A DNA stretch of 64,000 bases from Hyphomonas oceanitis SCH89. Its GTDB lineage: Bacteria; Pseudomonadota; Alphaproteobacteria; Caulobacterales; Hyphomonadaceae. The DNA lies in contig NZ_ARYL01000011.1 in NCBI RefSeq assembly GCF_000685295.1, positions 1 to 64,000 on the forward strand, written 5' to 3'. A program made the translations under genes and the position numbers. The notes below the pieces were generated by a model. The model worked only from the letters and a program-made list of their open reading frames with translations. It searched no databases and was not told the origin of the DNA. Shown here one piece after another: positions 43,078-51,753 of this stretch (the stretch's first letter is position 1; each line of letters begins with the position of its first letter).

Positions 43078-43145
43078 TACGGAATTGGACGTAATGGCGC
43101 GGTGCGCTAAGCCTGCTAAGGAAGATACATGCCGGAGGAGATTAC

Positions 43146-43583
43146 ATGCTGCTGCGCCCCCTACTCGTGCTTGCCCTTGCGGGCAGCGTGCTGGGCGCCT
43201 GCGCCCGGCTTCCGGCCGAGCCGGTGACCGAAATGGCAGATGGCATGCTCTATGCGGGCATCGAACAGGATGGCAGTGCGGTGACCATGACCGTCGGTCA
43301 GACCCTGCGTATCGAACTCGAAACCATCCCGACCGCTGGTTATGTCTGGGAGATCGTGGACAAGCCCGATTTCCTTGACCTCGTGGCCGAAAACACACGC
43401 CCGACCCATCCGGAAGTCCAGAACCAGGAAGGCTTTACCGGCGGCAATCATTTCATGTCGTTTGACCTGAAAGCCACGGCGCCCGGCAAGGCAACGATCA
43501 ATATGCTGAACCACCGCCCTTGGGAGGGAGGTGACGAGATCGGCAAGTGGCGGATAGACGTCACGGTCACACCAGCGCAATAA
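43146..43583 (+). CDS. Chagasin-like cysteine-peptidase inhibitor (I42), lipoprotein
   Basis: A signal peptide with lipobox (SVLGAC) is followed by a ~100-residue chagasin-type Ig-like fold. The three inhibitor loops are recognisable: IPTAGYVW (usually NPTTGY-W), GFTGGNHFMSF and HRPWEGGD. Chagasins block papain-type proteases; bacterial members may protect the envelope or act on predators. It follows the vWA-like gene by 68 bases and precedes the Rieske gene by 6. Confidence 0.82.
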   Translation: MLLRPLLVLALAGSVLGACARLPAEPVTEMADGMLYAGIEQDGSAVTMTVGQTLRIELETIPTAGYVWEIVDKPDFLDLVAENTRPTHPEVQNQEGFTGGNHFMSFDLKATAPGKATINMLNHRPWEGGDEIGKWRIDVTVTPAQ

Positions 43584-43589
43584 GGCCCC

Positions 43590-44690
43590 ATGGCAGATAC
43601 CCAAACCTCTTCGGCTCCGCGCCTCGGCATAACGGATGACGGCTATCTCACCGATTGCTGGTATCTCGCCGCGCCCTCGACCGAGCTGAAGGAAGGCAAG
43701 CAGCACCGCATCATGATGCTGGGCGAGCCGGTCGTTGTCGGTCGCACACCTGCGGGCGAGGCCTTTGCGCTGCGCGATATCTGCCCGCACCGGCTGGTGC
43801 CGCTCTCGGCCGGCAAGCAGCTGGAGACCGATGGCGAGTGGACGCTGCAATGCCCTTATCATGGCTGGCGCTTTGGAACGGATGGCGGCTGCAAGCTGAT
43901 GCCGAGCCTGACCGAAGACAGCACGTACGATGCCTCAAGAGTGAAAGTGCGCCGCTATCCGGTGCACGAGGCCAATGGTGCGGTCTTCATTTATATCGCG
44001 CATAATCCGCGCGTTGACGCGCCGCCCGCCGTACCGCCGCCTGATTTCGGTCCCTTGCCGGACAAGCCCGGTTTTGTCATCCATGACGTGTTCAATGCGC
44101 ATATGGATGATGCCGTGGTCGGCCTGATGGACCCGGCGCATGTGCCCTTCGTGCATAATCAGTGGTGGTGGCGCCCGCCCTCTGTTGGCCTGAAGCTGAA
44201 AGAGAAACAGTTCGTACCCGCGCTGCGCGGCTGGGCGATTGACCGTCACCAGCCTTCATCGAATTCACTGCTCTATCGCTGGGTTTTCGGCGGCAATGTC
44301 GAAACCGAGATCATCTTCCAGCTGCCCGGCTTTCGCTGGGAGATCGTCTCGAACGAGACCGCGCGCCTGCTGACGCTGACCTGCCTGACACCGGAAGGCC
44401 CCAAGCGTACACGCATCACCCAGTTCACCTGGTGGACAGGCGCGCCGCTCCTGCGCCTCGCTGTGCCCATCGCCAAGCCGGCGGGCCGCAAGTTCCTGCG
44501 TCAGGATGGCGACATGGTCGACCTGCAAAATCAGGGCATGGCGCACCAGAAGGCGATGCTCTGGATCGACGATATCGACGTGCAGGCCAAATGGTATCAG
44601 CGCCTCAAGCGCGAATGGGTCGAAGCCCGCTCGGAGGGGCGTGAGTTCACGAACCCGATCGAGCCGCGTGTCCTGCGCTGGATGAGCTGA
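43590..44690 (+). CDS. Rieske non-haem iron oxygenase (VanA/ring-hydroxylating type)
   Basis: The 366-residue protein has a Rieske 2Fe-2S site, CPHRLVPLS ... CPYHGWRF, and a catalytic domain with the iron-binding DPAHVPFVH (two His) near residue 190. It resembles vanillate/phenoxybenzoate-type aromatic oxygenase large subunits, which demethylate or hydroxylate ring compounds. No reductase gene adjoins it, so the electron donor is elsewhere and the substrate is unknown. Confidence 0.88.
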   Translation: MADTQTSSAPRLGITDDGYLTDCWYLAAPSTELKEGKQHRIMMLGEPVVVGRTPAGEAFALRDICPHRLVPLSAGKQLETDGEWTLQCPYHGWRFGTDGGCKLMPSLTEDSTYDASRVKVRRYPVHEANGAVFIYIAHNPRVDAPPAVPPPDFGPLPDKPGFVIHDVFNAHMDDAVVGLMDPAHVPFVHNQWWWRPPSVGLKLKEKQFVPALRGWAIDRHQPSSNSLLYRWVFGGNVETEIIFQLPGFRWEIVSNETARLLTLTCLTPEGPKRTRITQFTWWTGAPLLRLAVPIAKPAGRKFLRQDGDMVDLQNQGMAHQKAMLWIDDIDVQAKWYQRLKREWVEARSEGREFTNPIEPRVLRWMS

Positions 44691-44702
44691 CGCCGCCCGC
44701 GC

Positions 44703-44728
44703 GGAACCAATTCTGCCATCATCGCGTT
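44703..44728 (+). promoter_or_regulatory. Sigma-EcfG promoter for the fasciclin lipoprotein gene
   Basis: GGAAC, exactly 17 bases, CGTT, ending 92 bases before the start codon and in the right direction. It matches the general stress consensus with no mismatch. The leader it predicts is long but clear of other genes. Confidence 0.75.
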
Positions 44729-44820
44729 TTACATTCAGCCGCTCGGATAACTGAAGCGGACCCATTTGACAGCGCGATATCCCTGAACCACCGCGCGCGT
44801 CCTGCTACGAGGATACACCT

Positions 44821-45405
44821 ATGAAGACCCTGCTCCTGACGACGATTGCTGCCAGCGCGCTTTTCCTGGTGGCCTGTTCCGACAAGACCGAAACCGTGAC
44901 GGAAACGCCGGCGGTAACGCCAGCTGAAACGGTCGAGACGATGCCAAGCGAAACGGCCGCAACGCCGGTTGAGCCGATCGCCCTCCCAACACTGGTCGAC
45001 GTGCTGGGCTCCAGCCCCGATTTCTCGACGCTCGTCGCCGCCATTGGCGCGGCTGATCTGACCGAGACGCTTTCCGGAACTGGCCCCTACACGATCTTCG
45101 CGCCCACCAACGAGGCTTTCTCCGCGATGGACCCGGCCATGCTGGAAGACCTGATGAAACCTGAGAACAAGGCCAAGCTGGTCACCGTGCTCAGCTATCA
45201 TGTCGTGCCCGGCAAACTCAGCTCGTCTGACCTCGCCGGCAAGTCCGTGCCGCTGGCCTCGCTGAACAACAAGGACATGCTGATCGACGGCACCGGCGAC
45301 GCCCTGATGGTCAACACCGCCACCGTGAAGATGGGCGATATCGAAGCTTCGAACGGCGTCATCCACGTGATCGACACGGTGCTGCTGCCCCGCTTCGAAG
45401 AATAG
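44821..45405 (+). CDS. Fasciclin-domain lipoprotein
   Basis: The signal peptide ends in LFLVAC. A Thr/Glu/Pro linker precedes one fasciclin (FAS1) domain with LSGTGPYTIFAPTNEAF and YHVVPGKLSSSDLAG, ending NGVIHVIDTVLLP. FAS1 domains mediate adhesion or polymer binding. The exact EcfG promoter upstream indicates a general-stress envelope protein. A strong terminator follows. Confidence 0.9.
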   Translation: MKTLLLTTIAASALFLVACSDKTETVTETPAVTPAETVETMPSETAATPVEPIALPTLVDVLGSSPDFSTLVAAIGAADLTETLSGTGPYTIFAPTNEAFSAMDPAMLEDLMKPENKAKLVTVLSYHVVPGKLSSSDLAGKSVPLASLNNKDMLIDGTGDALMVNTATVKMGDIEASNGVIHVIDTVLLPRFEE

Positions 45406-45429
45406 GCATTCCAGCCTGATCTAATTTTG

Positions 45430-45462
45430 CGACCGCGCCTCACGTGAGGTGCGGTCGTTTTA
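45430..45462 (+). terminator. Intrinsic terminator after the fasciclin gene
   Basis: CGACCGC and GCGGTCG form the outer stem, with an inner palindrome CCTCACGTGAGG extending it, followed by TTTTA. It is well formed and also insulates the low-GC gene that follows. Confidence 0.85.
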
Positions 45463-45568
45463 GTTTGAGTTCATTCGTATGGGCCGGTTCTGGAAGTAAA
45501 ATCAGAAAGCAGATGTCGACTCCTGAAAGTTATTCTGTAACAATTTGGACCTTCTTGTGGGGGCCGGT

Positions 45569-46393
45569 GTGCGTTTTCGAGTGATATCAATATCTGTGGT
45601 TCTTGCATGTATGTTTGGCCAGGTGTCATGGGCCGATCAGTGTGAAGCGAAGTTGAGCAAAACCGAGCCCTATCAGTCCCTCCGAAACGAAACGAGCGAG
45701 TTCGTGGCGTCCGATGCGCCGCTGGAGGCCAAACTGGATGCCATCGTCACCCTCGAAGCCACCGGGTTGAACTGCCGTGAGCTGATTGATGCGGCGATCA
45801 TGCGGATGACGGCCTATGAGGGGGCGGGCCAGTATACTCTGGTGGCCGAAACAATCGAGCGCATTTTCGCGACTGGTGAGCTAACAGCTCTTCAGGGGCA
45901 TTTCGCATGGATGATAATTCGGCTGCTCATCCGCAGCGATAACGCAGTGGCTGCTGAGCCTTATGTAGATTACCTATACGAATCTGTCGGTAGTCGTTAC
46001 GAGGCAATGGATGAGGGGCAACATTCACTGTGGCGGTATGTCGATGCCTATCACAAGGTAGGGGCAAGTGAAAAAGCGATCCGCCTTGCCCAAGACCTGT
46101 GGGTCGTAAGGGTGCCACATCCGATTCAGAAAATGAGTGAATCAGCACAAACATATGCGAGTCATTATGGCGATTCTGATGCAGAGGCAGACGTACACAA
46201 ATTGTCGGACGTTTTCCGGGCTGCTGATCGAGGGGATATCGCAGACATAATTGAGACCGAGTGGTACGCTCTTTGGATAGACGAGTGCGAAAAATATAGA
46301 CTCAGTATTTCAACTCCGATGCATTGTGGAATAAGTCGCACTATCGGTTCCATTCCAGAGTTGATTGATATGTTCGAGGCGGGTGATCGGTAG
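45569..46393 (+). CDS. Secreted protein, unknown, lower-GC
   Basis: A GTG start with GGGGG upstream gives a signal-peptide-like N terminus (VISISVVLACMFGQVSWA, cleavage likely before DQCEA). The mature part of about 245 residues is mainly helical and has four or more cysteines. Hydrophobic heptads around residues 90-200 suggest TPR/SEL1-like helices, but I could not place it in a family. GC content is visibly lower than both neighbours. The gene sits alone between the fasciclin terminator and ruvC. Confidence 0.6.
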   Translation: MRFRVISISVVLACMFGQVSWADQCEAKLSKTEPYQSLRNETSEFVASDAPLEAKLDAIVTLEATGLNCRELIDAAIMRMTAYEGAGQYTLVAETIERIFATGELTALQGHFAWMIIRLLIRSDNAVAAEPYVDYLYESVGSRYEAMDEGQHSLWRYVDAYHKVGASEKAIRLAQDLWVVRVPHPIQKMSESAQTYASHYGDSDAEADVHKLSDVFRAADRGDIADIIETEWYALWIDECEKYRLSISTPMHCGISRTIGSIPELIDMFEAGDR

Positions 46394-46503
46394 TGGTATA
46401 GCGCTTGATGCACAGCTGATTGGTAATCGCTTTGCATATCCGCAGGAACAAATGGGGAAAATGCAAGCTGTCATTAACCTCGCTGCCTGATAGGGTAGGC
46501 GCC

Positions 46504-47007
46504 ATGACAGCGACGATTCGTATCCTCGGGATTGATCCGGGCCTGCGCCATACCGGCTGGGGCGTGATCGAGCAGACCGGCGCCCGGCTGCAGCATGTGG
46601 CCCATGGCATCATCTCGATTGATCCGAACCTGCCCATGTCGGAACGCCTCGGCGGCATCTTCGAGGCGGTGGGCGAACTGGCGCGCCATCACGCGCCGCA
46701 TGCCTCCGGCGTCGAGGAAACCATCGTCAACGCAAACCCCCGTTCAGCCCTGAAACTGGGCCAGGCGCGCGGCGCGGCCATGGCAGCGCTGGCCATGGCG
46801 GGCATAAGCGTGGCCGAGTTTGCCCCGCGCAAGATCAAGCTCTCGGTTGTGGGCACCGGCACGGCCGACAAGACGCAGGTCATGTTCATGGTCAAACGCC
46901 TGCTCCCCCGCGCCGGGGAGATGAAGGAAGACGCGGCCGATGCGCTCGCCTGTGCCATTTGCGCCGCGCACCATATGCCACTGGAGATGAAGCGGGGCGC
47001 TGCATGA
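46504..47007 (+). CDS. ruvC: Holliday junction resolvase RuvC
   Basis: The 167-residue protein has GIDPGLRHTGWG at the N terminus, the acidic residues of EETIVNANPRSALKLGQARG, APRKIKLSVVGTGTADK and the terminal DAADALACAICA. These cover the four catalytic acids. RuvC cuts Holliday junctions loaded by RuvAB. ruvA starts within its stop codon (ATGA), and ruvB follows after one small gene. Confidence 0.96.
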   Translation: MTATIRILGIDPGLRHTGWGVIEQTGARLQHVAHGIISIDPNLPMSERLGGIFEAVGELARHHAPHASGVEETIVNANPRSALKLGQARGAAMAALAMAGISVAEFAPRKIKLSVVGTGTADKTQVMFMVKRLLPRAGEMKEDAADALACAICAAHHMPLEMKRGAA

Positions 47008-47630
47008 TTATCGGACGCCTGACCGGAACGATCGCGGCCATGGGGCTCGATCATGTGCTGATCGACGTCAACGGCGTCGGCTATGTCTGCCAGGCGGGCA
47101 CGCGCCTCTTGAGCCGCGTCCATGCGGGCGAAAATGCCGTGCTGCACGTCGAGACCAAGGTTTCCGAGGCGGCGATCACGCTCTATGCCTTCGGAACGGA
47201 CGAAGAACGGGCATGGTTTGTCCGCTTGCAGGACGTGCATGGGGTGGCGGGTAAGGCCGCAATGGCCATTCTTGACGCGCTGACGCCCGCCGAACTGATG
47301 GATGCCATTGCGCTCGGCGACGCCAAAGTGCTGGAGCGCGCCAAGGGCGTCGGCAAGAAACTGGCGGAACGGATCGTGCTCGATCTCTCCGGCAAGGCGC
47401 CCCCCATGGGCCGGTTCGGACGCTTCGATGCGGCGAGCGCGGCCGGCATGGCAACAGCGCCTGCTGCCGCCGCCACGACAGGCCCGCGCTCCGAGGCGAT
47501 CTCGGCGCTGGTCAACCTTGGCTATACGCAGGGCGATGCAGCGCGGGCCGTTGCGGCAGCAGCTTCGACAACGGATGACAAGGAGGTCGGCCCGCTGGTA
47601 AAGGCGGCGCTGAAGGAACTGTCGCGATGA
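47004..47630 (+). CDS. ruvA: Holliday junction helicase subunit RuvA
   Basis: The 208-residue protein has the OB-fold start MIIGRLTGTIA and GVGYVC, helix-hairpin-helix repeats (VHGVAGKAA and GVGKKLAERIVLDL) and the C-terminal domain (EAISALVNLGY) that binds RuvB. It targets RuvB to Holliday junctions. It is coupled to both neighbours by overlapping codons. Confidence 0.95.
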   Translation: MIIGRLTGTIAAMGLDHVLIDVNGVGYVCQAGTRLLSRVHAGENAVLHVETKVSEAAITLYAFGTDEERAWFVRLQDVHGVAGKAAMAILDALTPAELMDAIALGDAKVLERAKGVGKKLAERIVLDLSGKAPPMGRFGRFDAASAAGMATAPAAAATTGPRSEAISALVNLGYTQGDAARAVAAAASTTDDKEVGPLVKAALKELSR

Positions 47631-47959
47631 AATACATTCAGAACCGCAAGACCTATCATGTTCCGGAACAGGAACTCTTCTTCATTGCCGATCACCCGGA
47701 AAAGCCTGTCGGCACGCGCGAAATCGACAATATCATGGTCGAGACATCGCGCAGTGGCCGCAATTCCATGGGCGTCATTAATCGCGATGTGCAGGGGTCC
47801 GGCTCGATCCTCGTCAACCTGACGGACATCCTCGCCGCACGCGGCGAAGAGACGATGACCATCTGGCTAAAGAACGGGGATCGTCTGGAAGATGTGCCAA
47901 TCTCGCAGCTGACACTGAACACCCTTGTGCGCGAGTTCGGGAGCGGAGAGCCGGCATGA
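47627..47959 (+). CDS. Hypothetical protein between ruvA and ruvB
   Basis: The 110-residue protein overlaps the ruvA stop and the ruvB start by four bases each, so it is made with the Ruv complex. Sequence features are [18 protein letters not shown], an S/T-G-rich centre and a charged strand-rich C terminus. No domain, signal peptide or membrane segment is recognised. A gene in this place is not part of the usual ruvCAB order. A role in recombination is inference from position alone. Confidence 0.75.
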   Translation: MKYIQNRKTYHVPEQELFFIADHPEKPVGTREIDNIMVETSRSGRNSMGVINRDVQGSGSILVNLTDILAARGEETMTIWLKNGDRLEDVPISQLTLNTLVREFGSGEPA

Positions 47960-48984
47960 GCCGCGAGGGTGAACTCTCCGATCCCAACGCGCAGGGCGGC
48001 GACGCGCTGGACCGCGCGCTACGTCCGCAGACCTTCGACGATTATGTCGGCCAGCGCAAAGCCAAGTCGAACCTGAAAGTCTATGTCGACGCCGCGCGCG
48101 GGCGCAGCGAGGCGCTCGACCATGTACTGCTGTTCGGCCCGCCCGGCCTCGGCAAGACAACACTGGCGCAGATCCTGGCGCGGGAAATGGGCGTCGGTTT
48201 CCGGGCAACGTCCGGCCCGGTGATTGCCAAGGCGGGCGACCTCGCCGCGATCCTGACGAACCTCGAGCCGAACGACGTTCTGTTCATTGACGAAATCCAC
48301 CGCCTGCCGGCCATCGTGGAGGAAATCCTCTACCCGGCGATGGAGGATTATGCCCTCGATATCGTGATCGGGGAGGGGCCTTCGGCGCGCTCTGTGCGGC
48401 TGGACCTGTCGCCCTTCACGCTGGTCGGTGCGACGACGCGGGCAGGCCTCCTGGCGACGCCTTTGCGCGACCGGTTCGGCATTCCGCTGCGGCTCGAATT
48501 CTACGAGCCGGAAGAGCTGGCGCGCATCGTCATGGCGGCGGCGCGCAAACTGGGTGCGGCAATTACCGAAGATGGCGCGGTCGAAATTGCCAGCCGCGCG
48601 CGGGGCACACCCCGCATTGCGCTGCGCCTGCTCCGCCGTGTGCGAGACTTTGCCGAGGCCGAGGGCGCGAAGATCGATTCGGCTGCTGCAGGCCGCGCCC
48701 TGAAGCGGCTGGAGATTGACCAGGACGGGCTGGATTCGCTCGACAGGCGCTACCTGCACGCGCTGGTACACACCTATGCGGGCGGCCCCGTGGGCGTAGA
48801 GACACTGGCCGCTGCGCTGTCAGAGGCGCGCGATGCGGTGGAAGACGTGATCGAGCCTTACCTCATGCAGAAAGGCTATGTCGCCCGCACCCCGCGCGGA
48901 CGCACGGCAGCGCCACTTGCGTATGAGCGGCTCGGCCTGCCCGTTCCCGGCGGTGTCCAGTCCGGCCTTTTTGGAGAGAAGTGA
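47956..48984 (+). CDS. ruvB: Holliday junction helicase subunit RuvB
   Basis: The 342-residue AAA+ ATPase has Walker [10 protein letters not shown] (61-69), Walker [30 protein letters not shown] with the sensor and arginine finger, and the C-terminal winged helix ([17 protein letters not shown]). It drives branch migration. The start overlaps the unknown gene by four bases. Confidence 0.97.
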   Translation: MSREGELSDPNAQGGDALDRALRPQTFDDYVGQRKAKSNLKVYVDAARGRSEALDHVLLFGPPGLGKTTLAQILAREMGVGFRATSGPVIAKAGDLAAILTNLEPNDVLFIDEIHRLPAIVEEILYPAMEDYALDIVIGEGPSARSVRLDLSPFTLVGATTRAGLLATPLRDRFGIPLRLEFYEPEELARIVMAAARKLGAAITEDGAVEIASRARGTPRIALRLLRRVRDFAEAEGAKIDSAAAGRALKRLEIDQDGLDSLDRRYLHALVHTYAGGPVGVETLAAALSEARDAVEDVIEPYLMQKGYVARTPRGRTAAPLAYERLGLPVPGGVQSGLFGEK

Positions 48985-48988
48985 TCTG

Positions 48989-49396
48989 ATGGAAGCTCTG
49001 CAAGGAAGCTGCTTTTGTGGCGCGGTGGCCTATGAAGTGGAAGGGCTCGGGCCCGTCGGCCATTGCCATTGCAAGACATGCCAGAAGACGCATTCGGCCG
49101 CTTTCGCCACAACCGCGCGCGCATCACGCGCTGGCTTTCGCTGGACGAAGGGCGCCGATGTCGTTGCGGGCATTGAATCCACGCCCGGGAAAACGCGGCA
49201 CTTCTGCCCGAAATGCGGGACGCATATGATGGCCGAATGGCACGATCAGGATGCGGTGATCGTTCGTGTCGGGAGCCTCGATTCCCCTCTGCCATCCAAG
49301 CCCGTGGTGCATATCTGGACGAGCCAGAAGGCCGACTTCTTCGACTTCGAGGACGGCCTGCCGCGCCTGCCTGAAGCTTTTCCGAAACCGGCTTAA
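48989..49396 (+). CDS. GFA-family zinc protein (DUF636)
   Basis: The 135-residue protein has a zinc-binding pattern: GSCFCGAVAY, CHCKTCQK, and RHFCPKCGTHM. This is the layout of the GFA/CENP-V family, often called glutathione-dependent formaldehyde-activating, though the activity is doubtful for most members. It starts four bases after ruvB. It is the first of the accessory genes inside the ruv-tol block. Confidence 0.85.
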   Translation: MEALQGSCFCGAVAYEVEGLGPVGHCHCKTCQKTHSAAFATTARASRAGFRWTKGADVVAGIESTPGKTRHFCPKCGTHMMAEWHDQDAVIVRVGSLDSPLPSKPVVHIWTSQKADFFDFEDGLPRLPEAFPKPA

Positions 49397-49758
49397 GTCT
49401 GTTCCTTCTGCTGCATGCGCCAGAGCAGGCCGATGAAACCGCCCTTTATGCGCGGCAGCAGGAACAGAACTGCGCCAATCGCGAACGCGCCAAGCGCGAT
49501 GAGACTGATCCAGAGCGGGGCTGGCGATTTCATCGATACCATGAACGAGAGCGGCGCCAGCACGGGCCCGAGGATCAGCACAGTCAGCCAGGGCGGGCCG
49601 TCTTCGGCGCGGATCAGGCCCGTCGGTTCGCCACAATGTGAGCAGGCCGGTTCCTGTCGCAGGTAGCCCGAGAAGAGGCGGCCCTTGCCGCAGGCGGGGC
49701 ATCGTCCGCGCAGGCCGCGCAGGATGGGTTTCAGGCCGGGATCAGTTGGTTGGGTCAT
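49393..49758 (-). CDS. DUF983 membrane protein (copy 2)
   Basis: The 121-residue protein has RGRCPACGKGRLFSGYL and CSHCGE zinc ribbons, then two hydrophobic segments (about 56-78 and 82-103). It is a paralogue of the gene at 9.05 kb; both have the KxLFSGYL motif. The start is the ATG that places the zinc ribbon at the N terminus. Convergent with the GFA gene (four bases of overlap). Confidence 0.8.
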   Translation of the reverse strand: MTQPTDPGLKPILRGLRGRCPACGKGRLFSGYLRQEPACSHCGEPTGLIRAEDGPPWLTVLILGPVLAPLSFMVSMKSPAPLWISLIALGAFAIGAVLFLLPRIKGGFIGLLWRMQQKEQT

Positions 49759-49867
49759 TGGCGTCTCCGGCAGATGTTTCCTGCTTTGCACGTCATACAG
49801 TTGCTGACCAGTCAGGCTTGCAACCGAACACATCATGGCTGCGTATAGGCCACAGGAGACCTTATTC

Positions 49868-50419
49868 ATGATCAAGCATCTGCTAACCGCCTCAATCGCT
49901 AGCCTCGTCCTCACGGCTTGTATGAGCCAGCCCGACTATCGCGCGCAGGAAACTGCGCCGCCGACCGTGCCGAATGTCGATCTCGATCAGTATGCGGGCC
50001 TCTGGTACGAGATCGCCCGATATCCCAACAGTTTCGAGAAGGATTGCGCCGGCGTGACGGCCGAATATGCGCAGCGCGATGATGGCCGTATCAGTGTCAC
50101 CAATACGTGCCACAAGGGCAGCCCGGAGGGGAAAGTGAAAGTCGCCAATGGCGTCGCACGCGTCGTTGAAGGCTCCGGCAATGCGCGCCTGAAAGTGAAG
50201 TTCGCGCCGTCCTGGGTACCGTTCGCATGGGGCGATTACTGGATCCTGCATCTCGAGCCGGACTATTCGGCTGTACTCGTGGGTGACCCAAGCGGCAAAT
50301 ATCTCTGGATCCTCGCCCGCGATAAAACGCTGGACGCTGACACGCTTGCCCGCATCAAGGCCCGCGCCGAGGCGCTCGGCTACAAGACCGACCCGCTGGT
50401 GATGACGGATCAGGGGTGA
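49868..50419 (+). CDS. blc: Bacterial lipocalin (Blc type), lipoprotein
   Basis: The signal peptide ends in LVLTAC. The mature domain has the lipocalin motif GLWYEIARYPNSFE, the second conserved strand ISVTNTC and the third motif YLWILARD, with total length 183. Blc proteins bind lipids such as lysophospholipids in the outer membrane and are often stress-linked. It is divergent from the DUF983 copy. Confidence 0.92.
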   Translation: MIKHLLTASIASLVLTACMSQPDYRAQETAPPTVPNVDLDQYAGLWYEIARYPNSFEKDCAGVTAEYAQRDDGRISVTNTCHKGSPEGKVKVANGVARVVEGSGNARLKVKFAPSWVPFAWGDYWILHLEPDYSAVLVGDPSGKYLWILARDKTLDADTLARIKARAEALGYKTDPLVMTDQG

Positions 50420-50437
50420 TCTGCTAACGCGATTGGC

Positions 50438-50890
50438 ATGACCCTGCCTGTACTCGACGACAAGAATTTCGATGCGGACCGCCAGCACTGGATCAGTGTG
50501 CGCGTCTATTACGAAGACACCGATTTCACCGGCATGGTCTACCACGCCAATTACCTCCGCTTCTTTGAGCGGGGGCGGTCGGACCATTTGCGTGATGCAG
50601 GCATTTCGCATCAGTCGCTGCTCGACCGACCCGACCCGGCGGCCTTCACGCTGACCAATGTGAACGTCGCCTACAAGCGGCCAGCGAAGGTGGATGACCT
50701 CCTGCATATTCGCACGCGTTACCTCGGTATGGATGGGCCGCGTATTCGCTTTGAACAGGCCTGCCTTCGCGATGGCCAGATCATCGCGGAAGCCGAGATT
50801 ACGGCCGTAATGATCCATGCCGATGGGCGCCTGAGGCGGCCAATCCGGGAAGTGGCTGAATATCTGGACGCTTTTGTCTGGCGGACATAG
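50438..50890 (+). CDS. ybgC: Acyl-CoA thioesterase of the Tol-Pal cluster (YbgC)
   Basis: The 150-residue hotdog-fold protein has YYEDTDFTGMVYHANYLRFFERGR with the catalytic Asp, then FTLTNVNVAYKRPAKVDD. YbgC works with the Tol-Pal system on phospholipid metabolism and is normally next to tolQ. Here three genes (padR, an EEP gene and a cardiolipin synthase) separate them. Confidence 0.93.
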   Translation: MTLPVLDDKNFDADRQHWISVRVYYEDTDFTGMVYHANYLRFFERGRSDHLRDAGISHQSLLDRPDPAAFTLTNVNVAYKRPAKVDDLLHIRTRYLGMDGPRIRFEQACLRDGQIIAEAEITAVMIHADGRLRRPIREVAEYLDAFVWRT

Positions 50891-50971
50891 CGCTGTAACT
50901 ATTCGATTTATTGTCAAGAATTGAGTGGCGCAGTCGTTGCGGCAGCCATTTTCCCACGTTTGGCACTTGCA

Positions 50972-51014
50972 TTTAGATATATCGAAAACTATTTTTGATT
51001 TCGATATATCTAAA
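50972..51014. promoter_or_regulatory. Operator of the PadR regulator: perfect 16-bp inverted repeat
   Basis: TTTAGATATATCGAAA and TTTCGATATATCTAAA are perfectly inverted around an 11-base AT-rich spacer. The repeat lies just upstream of the padR ribosome site. The GATATATC core resembles sites of YqjI-type regulators. I did not find a second copy in the window. It is the clearest operator-like element here. Confidence 0.85.
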
Positions 51015-51024
51015 AGGAGCATCA

Positions 51025-51687
51025 ATGAACAATAGAGACAACGAAGACAGAATGGTTCTGTCAGGCGAGCTTTTGGACAATGACGACATCTTTGGCAGCC
51101 ACAGGCGCCGGGAAAGAGGAGAGAACATGCACGGACATCACAGGCACGGTCGGCACGCCCGCTGGCATATGAAAATGGCTATGGGCGGCCGACACGGCCA
51201 TGGACGCGGTGGCATGGGACGTCGCGGCGGACGCCCGCTGGGGCATGGCGACCTGCGCCTGCTGATCCTTAGCCTCATCAATGAAACCCCGCGCCACGGC
51301 TATGACCTGATCCAGGAAATCGAGACGCGCACCGGCGGCACCTACAAGCCGAGCCCCGGTGTCATCTATCCGGCGCTTGAGATCATCCAGGACCTCGGCC
51401 TGGCTGAAGTGCGCACCGAGGATGGCAAGAAGACCTTCCATATCACCGATGAGGGCAAAGCCGAACTGGAGCGCGAGGCCGCAACGGTCGAGGCGATCCA
51501 TGAACGGCTGGCAGACCTGCTCAAGGCGGAGGAGGACGTTGATCCGACAGACGTGCGCACCGCGATGCACCGGTTGCGCCATGCCATCATCAAGACCGTG
51601 CGTCACAAGATGGCTGACGAAGCGCGCCAACGGCGGATCGTCGAAATCCTGAATGCGGCGAAAGACGAGATCGACTCGCTAGACTAG
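51025..51687 (+). CDS. PadR family regulator with His-rich N terminus (YqjI-like)
   Basis: The start is the ATG preceded by AAAAGGAG. The first ~75 residues are rich in His, Arg and Gly (GHHRHGRHARWH, GRHGHGRGGMG), followed by a PadR winged helix with HGYDLIQEIETRTGG and PSPGVIYPALEIIQDLGL, and a dimerisation helix. E. coli YqjI has the same layout. It binds nickel or iron through its N terminus and represses its own gene and the ferric reductase yqjH. Metal sensing is inferred; no yqjH-like gene lies next to it. A large palindrome in front fits self-repression. Confidence 0.86.
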   Translation: MNNRDNEDRMVLSGELLDNDDIFGSHRRRERGENMHGHHRHGRHARWHMKMAMGGRHGHGRGGMGRRGGRPLGHGDLRLLILSLINETPRHGYDLIQEIETRTGGTYKPSPGVIYPALEIIQDLGLAEVRTEDGKKTFHITDEGKAELEREAATVEAIHERLADLLKAEEDVDPTDVRTAMHRLRHAIIKTVRHKMADEARQRRIVEILNAAKDEIDSLD

Positions 51688-51753
51688 GGCTTTTCCGTCA
51701 AGACACCTGCATGCGGGGCTCCGGAGGGTGCCCCGCAATGTATTTGGCGGGAT

